DNA of 7,288 nt from Candidatus Latescibacterota bacterium (GTDB lineage Bacteria; Latescibacterota; 4484-107): positions 1 through 7,288 of the forward strand of contig JAUWMS010000118.1 in assembly GCA_030613045.1 (NCBI GenBank), in the 5' to 3' direction. The notes below the pieces were generated by a model that did not search any database, had not been told where the DNA came from, and saw only the letters and a program-made list of their open reading frames with translations. This document shows positions 1 through 4,539 of this stretch, in pieces; position 1 is the stretch's first letter, and each line of letters begins with the position of its first letter. The position numbers and the translations under genes were made by a program.

Positions 1-155
1 CCTCGATTTTCGTCCCCTCGAACACCGTCCGTCCCACGCCCTTCATGCCCCGTTCCACTTCGTCGGACGACATGATGGGCACGGAAGTCTCTCCCGAGAC
101 GAGCGCCGTCATTCCGAACAAAGCGATCCATATCCTGAGTATGCTTTTGACCAAA
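1..155 (-). CDS. SpoIVB peptidase (S55)-domain secreted protein, N-terminal fragment
   Basis: Only the first 51 codons are in the window; the gene runs off the left edge. The start is taken as TTG at 155-153, because a perfect Shine-Dalgarno sequence (TAAGGAGG, plus-strand 161-168) sits 5 nt upstream and no better start is near. The product begins MVKSILRIWIALFGMTALVSG, a basic N-terminus followed by a hydrophobic stretch, which looks like a signal peptide or membrane anchor. It continues with PIMSSDEVERGMKGVGRTVF and then EGTKIE. This matches the opening of the S55 domain, typically a 'P..E...GMKG.G.TVF.G..IE' pattern. Known S55 members include SpoIVB, a serine protease of Bacillus sporulation, but the domain is widespread in non-sporulating bacteria, where the role is mostly unknown. 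The catalytic residues lie outside the window. The gene is transcribed divergently from the small RNA and sigma-factor genes. Its ribosome-binding site is a candidate small-RNA target (see findings). Family call is fairly confident; cellular function is unknown. Confidence 0.72.
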
Positions 156-160
156 ACAAC

Positions 161-168
161 CTCCTTAC
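161..168 (-). promoter_or_regulatory. Ribosome-binding site that sets the TTG start of the S55 gene
   Basis: On the minus strand the bases read TAAGGAGG, followed by TTGTT and then the TTG start. It is the best Shine-Dalgarno match in the window and decides an otherwise unclear start codon. Together with the spacer it forms the segment complementary to loop 1 of the predicted small RNA. Confidence 0.7.
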
Positions 169-182
169 GTCAATTAAGGTTC

Positions 183-306
183 GAACATTGGATATTGGAA
201 ATTCGAAATTCGAAATTGAAAATTGGAAATTGGATATTGAAAATCGGATATCGAATATCGAATATCGAATGCTCAATGTCGAATGTCGAAATCTAATATC
301 GAATTC
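183..306. repeat. A/T-rich degenerate short repeat (ATTGGATATTGGAAATT / ATATCGAAT type)
   Basis: A run of about 120 bp is built from 7-10 bp words such as TTGGATATTG, AAATTCGAAATT, AAATTGGAAATT and a triple ATATCGA. It gives spurious ORFs on both strands. A shorter relative is at 5809-5850 and weaker ones at 2915-2936 and 3235-3275. I see no gene in it. It lies just upstream of the S55 gene and may contain or replace that gene's promoter; no clear -10/-35 pair was seen there. Confidence 0.75.
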
Positions 307-382
307 TGCATCCTGAAACGTACCTAAAAGTGTCCCCTCTGTCAAGAAAAATCCACGCCGGAGCCATGCAGAAATCCGCAAC

Positions 383-404
383 TTTTGTCGGAATTCCGAC
401 AAAA
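383..404. promoter_or_regulatory. Perfect 22-bp palindrome, candidate upstream activator (enhancer) site
   Basis: The sequence TTTTGTCGGAA is followed directly by its exact reverse complement, with no loop, which favours a dimeric DNA-binding site over an RNA hairpin. Its centre (393.5) is about 151 bp upstream of the predicted sigma-54 transcription start at 545. That is the usual distance for the binding site of an NtrC-family activator, whose sites are commonly TGTC-N-GACA-like dyads. It is also about 240 bp upstream of the divergent S55 start codon, so it could serve both directions. The palindrome is seen directly; the protein that binds it is inferred. Confidence 0.6.
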
Positions 405-517
405 AATCCTATCCTCCCCAAAAAGAAAAAACGGCGAATGCCCCTCCTGCCTCAACCGGTGCCTTATCCCACAAGACAAAAAGGCCCCTCTTCGTTTTTT
501 TAGCTGCCGCCCCTCTT

Positions 518-534
518 TTGGCACGGAAATTGCG
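518..534 (+). promoter_or_regulatory. Sigma-54 (RpoN) promoter
   Basis: The sequence TTGGCACGGAAATTGCG matches the RpoN consensus YTGGCACGRNNNTTGCW at all but the last position. The invariant GG (520-521) and GC (532-533) are separated by exactly 10 bp. Counting the GC as -13/-12 puts the start at about 545, a G. It points toward the small RNA at 545-649 and away from the S55 gene. Sigma-54 promoters need an ATP-dependent activator bound upstream, for which the palindrome at 383-404 is the obvious candidate. Confidence 0.8.
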
Positions 535-544
535 ATTGACTTGT

Positions 545-649
545 GTAGACTTCTGTAAAACAAACGACCTCCCTTTTTACAGAGTTTACTTAAAAACCCC
601 TTCCAAGTAGGAACCTCCGGGTGACCGAAAAAGGAAGGGGCTTTTTTTT
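545..649 (+). ncRNA. Predicted sigma-54-dependent small RNA with two anti-Shine-Dalgarno hairpin loops
   Basis: A transcript from the predicted sigma-54 start to the T-run would be about 105 nt and has no convincing ORF. Hairpin 1 (545-589) pairs 553-560 (CTGTAAAA) with 575-582 (TTTTACAG). It is extended by 549-551 with 583-585 (T552 bulged) and 545-548 with 586-589 (one G.U), giving 15 pairs. The first predicted nucleotide pairs with C589. Its 14-nt loop is CAAACGACCTCCCT. Hairpin 2 (597-640) pairs CCCCTTCC with GGAAGGGG around a 28-nt loop that again contains ACCTCC (613-618), and ends in eight T. ACCTCC is the complement of the Shine-Dalgarno core, so the RNA looks built to pair with ribosome-binding sites, as some known C-rich-loop small RNAs do. 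I do not recognise it as a named family. It could instead be an attenuated leader, though the sigma gene appears to have its own promoter. Confidence 0.6.
592..649 (+). terminator. Rho-independent terminator of the small RNA
   Basis: An 8-bp stem CCCCTTCC (597-604) / GGAAGGGG (633-640) is followed by C and eight T (642-649). AAAA at 592-595 can pair with part of the T-run past one mismatch. The loop is long (28 nt), which is unusual for a plain terminator and suggests it doubles as a functional loop. Confidence 0.75.
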
Positions 650-824
650 GCGGGTTCCGACGTATCCATTTGCCTGTAAAATTCACAGGGAAGGCGTTTC
701 ACGCCCGCCGTCATGGATCTCCGGGATCGGGCAGACCCGAAAGGTCTTATGCTATCCGACCGAACAAATTGTGCGGAGCCATTCCACAAAAGTGCCGGTC
801 TTTCAAAAAAAAATCCGAAATCAC
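650..824 (+). other. Non-coding stretch with nested inverted repeats, function unknown
   Basis: Between the small-RNA terminator and the sigma-factor promoter there is no credible gene. It holds a short hairpin GGCGT-TTC-ACGCC near 692-704. It also holds a nested structure at 722-762: AGACC (733-737) pairs with GGTCT (743-747) around CGAAA, flanked by two CGG/CCG pairs (728-730 with 756-758, 722-724 with 760-762). It matches no riboswitch or structured RNA that I recognise, and no T-run follows. Confidence 0.35.
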
Positions 825-853
825 TTGCGGATTTGGTCCAAATGTTATATATT
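825..853 (+). promoter_or_regulatory. Vegetative (sigma-70 type) promoter for the sigma-factor gene
   Basis: A TTGCGG -35 box (825-830) is followed, 17 bp later, by TATATT (848-853). An overlapping reading uses TATATA at 846-851 with TG at 843-844 as an extended -10. The start would be near 860, leaving a leader of about 42 nt. This makes the sigma gene independent of the upstream sigma-54 promoter. Confidence 0.5.
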
Positions 854-901
854 TCTGCGTCCTTTTTTTTCGTTCTCATCCCCGAGACAGGAGTAAAACC
901 G

Positions 902-1762
902 TTGAGCAAATTTTCCAAAATTCCATTGAGCCGGGAGGGCGGTGCGCTGGCCAAGTATCTGGAGGAAATCGGCGAGCACCATCCTCTGTCCTCCGAGAAG
1001 GAAATTGAACTTGCGGAACGCATTCGGGAAGGCGATCAGAAGGCCAGAGACAAGCTGGTGCAGGCCAATCTGCGTTTCGTGGTCAGTGTGGCTAAGGAAT
1101 ACCAGAATCAGGGGATGCCCCTCGGAGATCTGATCAACGAGGGAAACGTGGGTCTCATCAAAGCCGCCGAACGGTTCGATGGTGCCAAGGGATTCAAGTT
1201 CATCTCATACGCGGTCTGGTGGATCCGACAGGCCATTCTTCAGGCGCTGGCGGAACAGTCGCGCATTGTTCGTATGCCCCTCAATCGCGTGGGCGCACTC
1301 TACAAAATCTCCAAAGCCTCCGCCCGGTTAGAGCAGAAAATGGAGAAGACGCCCAATGCGGAGGACATTGCCAGGAGCTTGGATATGTCTCCCAAAGAAG
1401 TCGCAAAAACGCTCACCAGCGGACGGAGACACCGTTCGCTCGACGCGCCCCTTGGAAAAAATGACGACGACGGCAGCCTCTTCGATCTGATCCGCGACGA
1501 AAGCCATGCCTCGCCGGAGGAAGACGTGATTGACGACTCGCTCCGGGAACAGATCGCGACCGTACTGAGCAGCCTCGGAGAGCGGGAGGCTCAGATCATC
1601 AGGCTATACTATGGGATCGGACGAGAGGAGGCGCTCACATTGGATGAAATCGGGGAACGGTATGGCCTTACCCGGGAGCGCATTCGACAGATCAAGGAGA
1701 AGGCGCTGCGCAGGTTGCGTCACATCTCCCGAAGCAGAAGGTTGCGGCCCTATCTGGAATAG
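902..1762 (+). CDS. rpoD: Primary-type RNA polymerase sigma factor (RpoD/SigA, short form)
   Basis: The product is a 286-aa group 1 type sigma-70 factor that directs core RNA polymerase to housekeeping promoters. The start is TTG at 902, with AGGAG 8 nt upstream, giving MSKFSKIPLSREGGALAKYL. The frame stays open upstream to an ATG at 713, but that segment is low-complexity and unlike the family. Residues 13-45 are region 1.2 (LAKYLEEIGEHHPLS). Residues 49-125 are region 2, with LVQANLRFVVSVAKEY, GDLINEGNVGLIKAAERFD and the -10-reading, DNA-melting segment FKFISYAVWWIRQAI. Residues 128-185 are region 3, with DAPLG at its end. Residues 212-286 are region 4, with the -35-reading helix-turn-helix LTLDEIGERYGLTRERIRQI. 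Region 1.1 and the long non-conserved insert of proteobacterial RpoD are absent, as in Chlorobi, Bacteroidetes and related groups. The gene seems monocistronic. A non-primary RpoD-like paralogue cannot be excluded. Confidence 0.9.
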   Translation: MSKFSKIPLSREGGALAKYLEEIGEHHPLSSEKEIELAERIREGDQKARDKLVQANLRFVVSVAKEYQNQGMPLGDLINEGNVGLIKAAERFDGAKGFKFISYAVWWIRQAILQALAEQSRIVRMPLNRVGALYKISKASARLEQKMEKTPNAEDIARSLDMSPKEVAKTLTSGRRHRSLDAPLGKNDDDGSLFDLIRDESHASPEEDVIDDSLREQIATVLSSLGEREAQIIRLYYGIGREEALTLDEIGERYGLTRERIRQIKEKALRRLRHISRSRRLRPYLE

Positions 1763-1809
1763 AGAAAAAAACAGCATCAATGACAAATTTCAAAATCCGA
1801 ATGCCAGGA

Positions 1810-1856
1810 GAAAATAGAATACTTTTCCATAGGGAAAATAGAATACTTTTCCCTAG
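1810..1856. repeat. Two tandem copies of a 24-bp hairpin-forming unit
   Basis: GAAAATAGAATACTTTTCC occurs at 1810-1828 and again at 1834-1852, a 24-bp period with identical 19-bp cores. Each copy is itself a dyad. In the second, TAGGGAAAA (1830-1838) pairs with TTTTCCCTA (1847-1855) around 8 nt. It lies about 50 bp after the sigma-factor stop. No T-run follows, so it is a poor intrinsic terminator. Confidence 0.7.
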
Positions 1857-1887
1857 TCGATTCTCCTTTTATTGGGCTGAATCGACT
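1855..1887. repeat. 9-bp perfect inverted repeat (AGTCGATTC / GAATCGACT)
   Basis: The arms at 1855-1863 and 1879-1887 are exact reverse complements around a 15-nt loop. As RNA this would be a stable hairpin downstream of the sigma gene and could protect the 3' end. It lacks a following T-run. A protein-binding dyad is equally possible. Confidence 0.45.
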
Positions 1888-1892
1888 TAATG

Positions 1893-2027
1893 AATGTCAA
1901 ATTCCAAAGCCCAAGACCCAACCCCGTCTTCCGGAATTCGTGCACAAGGGCAGGGAGTTGCTTTGAGTGTTTTGACATTTGGATTTTGAGCTTGATTTGA
2001 CATTTGGAATTTGGGTTTTGACATTTT
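1893..2027. repeat. TTTGACATTTGGAATTT-type interspersed repeat, two inverted parts
   Basis: The right part repeats TTTGACATTTGGAATTTGGG-like words three times (1971-2027). The left part (1893-1919) carries the same pattern in reverse complement (TGTCAAATTCCAAAGCCCAA). A fragment (TGACAAATTTCAAAATCC) also lies at 1780-1797, just after the sigma gene. No coding sense is seen. Confidence 0.6.
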
Positions 2028-2200
2028 CAGGTCGCACGCTTTTCCTACTCTGACAAAGTGACCTTAGCGCCCTTCTGGAGGGCTTTCGTAAGTTGCTGAG
2101 AGTCAAAGACAAAAATGGAAATTCCTTTGCTACGAACTTACTAATAACCGTTTGCAGGTCCCATTTTGCATTTTGCAACCCGCATTTTGCATTCTTCGAA

Positions 2201-2206
2201 GAGGAG
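2201..2206 (+). promoter_or_regulatory. Ribosome-binding site that sets the GTG start of jag
   Basis: GAGGAG lies 6 nt before GTG at 2213. The open frame continues upstream to ATG at 2093, but those codons fall in a CATTTTGC repeat and have no family resemblance, so the GTG is preferred. Confidence 0.7.
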
Positions 2207-2212
2207 TATTTT

Positions 2213-2869
2213 GTGAGATCCATCATTCAGAAAGGGGCGAGCGTCGCTGAGGCGGTGGCCCAGGCGCTCACCCGCCTTGCCCGGAGCAAAGAAGAGGTGA
2301 ACATCGAGGTATTGGATTCCCCCAAAAGGGGATGGCTGGGGCTCTTCGGAGTGCGCCCTGTTCGGGTCAGGGTCACGGAGCGGAACCCGGAGGAGATCAA
2401 AATCGCCGTCATCGAGGAGGTCACGAGCGCGTTGCTCCGGTTGCTCCATACGCAGGCCACTATCAAGGCCAACGCAAAAAACGGCACCTTCCACGTTTCG
2501 GTGTACCCGGATCAGGATACGGGGTTGATCATCGGGAAACATGGACAAACCATAGATGCGCTGGAACACATCCTGGGAAAAATGGTCCGGACGCGGCTGC
2601 AGGATATGACTCGCATCTCCCTCGACGTGGCCGACTATCGGGAGCGGCAGTTGGATAAGGTGCGGCGGGACACGCTTCAATCCGTTCGGAAAGCCCTCTC
2701 TTCAAACGATAAGGTGGTCACGGAACCCCTCACGACCGAGGGACTCAAGGCCGCACTCGGCGCGATAGCCAAATCCGAAAAAATATCCTATACCATTATC
2801 GGGCAGGGGCTTTACAAGAACATTATTCTTTCTCCGAAGCAGGACAGGGCCTCAAAAACGGTTTCATAA
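2213..2869 (+). CDS. jag: KhpB/Jag (SpoIIIJ-associated) RNA-binding protein
   Basis: The product is 218 aa with the three-part KhpB/Jag architecture. Residues 1-50 are the Jag-N domain, including the typical KRGWLGLFGVRPVRVRV. Residues 60-140 are a KH domain with the RNA-binding loop GKHG at 108-111 inside GLIIGKHGQTIDALEHIL. Residues 141-210 are the R3H region, starting with the usual DYRERQ. KhpB binds many RNAs with its partner KhpA and, in Gram-positive bacteria, affects cell elongation and division. The hallmark R-x3-H of R3H domains is missing: the segment that should carry it reads TTEGLKAALGAI. Elsewhere jag usually follows yidC in the rnpA-yidC-jag-mnmE cluster; here it stands alone behind a repeat-rich spacer and ahead of a strong terminator. 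The family is certain; loss of the R3H motif may alter RNA binding. Confidence 0.9.
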   Translation: MRSIIQKGASVAEAVAQALTRLARSKEEVNIEVLDSPKRGWLGLFGVRPVRVRVTERNPEEIKIAVIEEVTSALLRLLHTQATIKANAKNGTFHVSVYPDQDTGLIIGKHGQTIDALEHILGKMVRTRLQDMTRISLDVADYRERQLDKVRRDTLQSVRKALSSNDKVVTEPLTTEGLKAALGAIAKSEKISYTIIGQGLYKNIILSPKQDRASKTVS

Positions 2870-2907
2870 AAAAACATGCCGCCGGCCACCACCAGCGGCA
2901 TGTTTTT
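2870..2907. terminator. Bidirectional intrinsic terminator after jag
   Basis: CATGCCGC (2875-2882) pairs with GCGGCATG (2895-2902) around a 12-nt loop. AAAAA on the left and TTTTT on the right extend the stem to 13 bp. It begins right after the jag stop codon. With A-runs and T-runs on both sides it can end transcription of jag on the plus strand and catch read-through from ftsZ on the minus strand. Confidence 0.88.
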
Positions 2908-2969
2908 GGTCTTCGGACTTTCAATTTCGGATTGAAAAACCGCCCTTCGAGTTCGGATCCCGAACAAAC

Positions 2970-3233
2970 TCACCACGGAGACACACAGCGCGGCAAAGCC
3001 GCAAACAAACTCCAAAAACAATGGGACACGGATTACACGGATTTGCACGGATCAAACAAAGTAACTGTAGGTAAAAATCCGGACAATCCGACCCATCTTC
3101 GCTCAACAAAAATCTTGCCAAAAACCAAGATTTTACAGGTTAGTAGCATAGATAACTGCAGGTAGAGGTTGCCGTGTTTTGCCTTTACCTTTACCTGCCT
3201 TTCTCCGCGCTCTTTGCGTCTCCGCGGTGAGGT
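2970..3233. repeat. Inverted pair of the CACCGCGGAGACGCAAAG-type repeat
   Basis: The left copy (2970-2998) reads CTCACCACGGAGACACACAG then CGCGG. The right copy (3201-3233), reversed, reads CTCACCGCGGAGACGCAAAG then AGCGCGG. They face each other across about 200 bp that contain other repeats. Related copies are at 6795-6822 and 6862-6889. Confidence 0.65.
3109..3134 (-). terminator. Possible terminator of the dcw transcript
   Basis: AAAATCTTG (3109-3117) and CAAGATTTT (3126-3134) form a perfect 9-bp stem around 8 nt. On the minus strand the right-hand side runs into TTTTTG. It lies about 150 nt past the ftsZ stop. The stem is A/T-rich, so termination may be weak. Confidence 0.4.
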
Positions 3234-3280
3234 TTCATTCCGCAATCCGAAATCCCCAATCCCCAATCAAAAATCTCCCG

Positions 3281-4444
3281 TCATCCCGCCATCTGTTTTC
3301 GCAGATAGGTGGGATACTCCAGATCGTCCGGACGCACGGTTCGGATTTCTCCCCGCTCCACCACGAACTGCTGTTTGGCCAGTCGCTCCTTTCGCATAAA
3401 CGTGGGAAGCTCTCCGGCGATACCTTGCTGTTCGGGGAACTCCAACAAATTGGGTCCCATGATCTCCGCCTCCTTCTTCGCCGAGCCGTTGAACCCGGTG
3501 GCGATTACGGTCACCCGGATCTCGTCTCCCAGCATCTCGTCGATCACCGCCCCGAAGATGATATTCGCATCCTCCCCCGCGGCATCGCTGATCACCATCG
3601 TCGCATCGCTCGCCGCGAACAAGGTCAAGCCTTCTCCGCCGGAGATGTTCACCAGAACCCCCTTGGCGCCGGCGATGGATACCTCCTCGAGCAGCGGACT
3701 GGAGATGGCTTCCTGCGCGGCTTTCACCGCGCCATCCTCGCCCGAAGCGCATCCCGTACCCAACAACGCGTCTCCCATTCCCAGCATCACGGTCCGCACG
3801 TCGTTGAAGTCCAGATTGATCAGACCCGGCACCGAGATCAGATCGGAGATGCCCCGGGTGGCTTTAAGGAGAATATCGTCGGCCATGGCAAACGCGTCGG
3901 TCAGGGTCGTGGATCGCTCGGCCACGGCCAGCAGACGCTGGTTGGGAATCACGATCAGGGTATCCACTTTGTCCCGAAGTTCCTCGATGCCCTCCTCCGC
4001 GTTCTTCATACGCTTGCGCCCCTCGAACAGGAAGGGACGCGTCACCACCCCCACCGTGAGCGCCCCCACCTCCTTGGCGATCTCGGCGATCACGGGAGCC
4101 GCCCCGGTACCGGTGCCCCCCCCCATCCCCGCCGTCACAAAAACCATATCCGCATCCGAAAGCTGCTCGGCCACCTGATCCTTGTTTTCCTCGATGGCCC
4201 GGCGACCCACCTCCGGAACCGCACCTGCCCCGAGACCCCGGGTGATGTCGGTCCCGATCTGAATCTTGATCGCAGCCAACGTCCGCTCCAAAGCCTGAAC
4301 ATCCGTATTTACCGCCATAAATTCCACCCCTCCCAATCCCGCCGAAATCATCCGATTGACCGCATTCCCCCCGCCCCCTCCCACCCCAACCACCTTCATC
4401 CGGGCACCGCTGACGGTACGCTCGCTGTCCATGGAAAATGTCAT
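3281..4444 (-). CDS. ftsZ: Cell division protein FtsZ
   Basis: The product is a 387-aa tubulin-like GTPase that polymerises into the Z ring at mid-cell. The start is ATG at 4444-4442 ([15 protein letters not shown]), with GAGGGGGG 6 nt upstream; ATG at 4432 is an alternative. The glycine-rich nucleotide loop [13 protein letters not shown] is at residues 20-32. The tubulin signature GGGTGTG is at 108-114. The catalytic T7 loop NLDFNDV keeps N210, D212 and D215. The globular domain ends near ATGF, followed by a linker and the C-terminal peptide [15 protein letters not shown], which in other bacteria binds FtsA and membrane tethers. An additional look-alike, [10 protein letters not shown], sits in the linker at about 345-354. 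It is the last gene of the murC-ftsQ-ftsA-ftsZ run. The 95-nt gap from ftsA holds an inverted repeat that could affect its translation. Confidence 0.97.
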   Translation of the reverse strand: MTFSMDSERTVSGARMKVVGVGGGGGNAVNRMISAGLGGVEFMAVNTDVQALERTLAAIKIQIGTDITRGLGAGAVPEVGRRAIEENKDQVAEQLSDADMVFVTAGMGGGTGTGAAPVIAEIAKEVGALTVGVVTRPFLFEGRKRMKNAEEGIEELRDKVDTLIVIPNQRLLAVAERSTTLTDAFAMADDILLKATRGISDLISVPGLINLDFNDVRTVMLGMGDALLGTGCASGEDGAVKAAQEAISSPLLEEVSIAGAKGVLVNISGGEGLTLFAASDATMVISDAAGEDANIIFGAVIDEMLGDEIRVTVIATGFNGSAKKEAEIMGPNLLEFPEQQGIAGELPTFMRKERLAKQQFVVERGEIRTVRPDDLEYPTYLRKQMAG

Positions 4445-4468
4445 GATATTCCCCCCTCGCTTCCATTG

Positions 4469-4534
4469 GTGAGTGGTGAATGGTGATTGGTGGGAGAGGT
4501 GAAATCCACTCACCACTCACCATTCACTACTCAC
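4469..4534 (-). repeat. 18-bp inverted repeat (hairpin) between ftsA and ftsZ
   Basis: GTGAGTGGTGAATGGTGA (4469-4486) and TCACCATTCACTACTCAC (4517-4534) are complementary at 17 of 18 positions around a 30-nt loop. The surrounding bases repeat the same GTGAATGGTGATTGG words. In the dcw mRNA it would form a long stem starting 10-20 nt upstream of the ftsZ Shine-Dalgarno sequence. It may regulate or protect ftsZ mRNA, or be an inserted repeat. Confidence 0.65.
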
Positions 4535-4539
4535 TGGTT

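Larger units (their letters stand above)
1763..2212. other. Repeat- and hairpin-filled spacer between sigma factor and jag
   Basis: There is no supported gene in these 450 bp. They hold a tandem hairpin repeat (1810-1856), a 9-bp dyad (1855-1887) and TTGACATTTGGAATTT-type repeats (1893-2027). A small stem GCCCT/AGGGC lies at 2069-2083, and CATTTTGCATTTTGC-type repeats lie at 2160-2194. TTGACA words resembling -35 boxes occur at 1972, 1997 and 2018, but none has a good -10 at the right distance, so the jag promoter was not found. Confidence 0.6.
2908..3280. other. Convergent spacer between jag and ftsZ, repeats only
   Basis: No gene is supported here. It holds one inverted pair of the CACCGCGGAGACGCAAAG repeat (2970-2998 and 3201-3233), a GGATTACACGGATTTGCACGG repeat (near 3028-3050) and a hairpin (3109-3134). 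It also holds CTGTAGGTAAAA / CTGCAGGTAGAGG / CTTTACCTTTACC words (3064-3197) and AATCCCCAATCCCC words before the ftsZ stop. Short frames inside it are products of the repeats. Confidence 0.65.

Noticed and set aside
183..306. CRISPR array or tandem satellite
   Set aside because: The words are 7-12 bp, degenerate and unevenly spaced. There are no constant repeats with unique spacers and no cas genes.
545..589. BlaI/MecI-type operator at the CTGTAAAA...TTTTACAG dyad
   Set aside because: The dyad lies inside the predicted transcript from its first base, has a 14-nt loop rather than the short TACA-N-TGTA spacing, and fits better as an RNA stem.
676..762. Cyclic-di-GMP (GEMM) or other known riboswitch, because of ACAGGGAAGG and a CCGAAAGG loop
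   Set aside because: The conserved order of GEMM elements is not met. The region is also upstream of the rpoD promoter and is not followed by an expression platform.
713..901. N-terminal extension of the sigma factor from ATG 713
   Set aside because: The extra 63 residues cover the predicted promoter, are unlike any sigma region 1.1, and a TTG with a good ribosome-binding site at 902 matches the family's start.
586..1023. Minus-strand frame of 145 codons over the small RNA and sigma start
   Set aside because: It overlaps the sigma-factor gene and the terminator, has no recognisable motif and no ribosome-binding site.
2921..3266. Short proteins in the jag-ftsZ spacer
   Set aside because: Their sequences are translations of the repeats (for example HTDYTDLHG-like and SPRSLRLRGE-like strings) with no conserved domain.
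3179..4486. Long plus-strand open frame (435 codons) opposite ftsZ
   Set aside because: It is a shadow of ftsZ on the other strand. The translation is rich in His, Arg and Pro with no domain, while the minus strand encodes a complete FtsZ.
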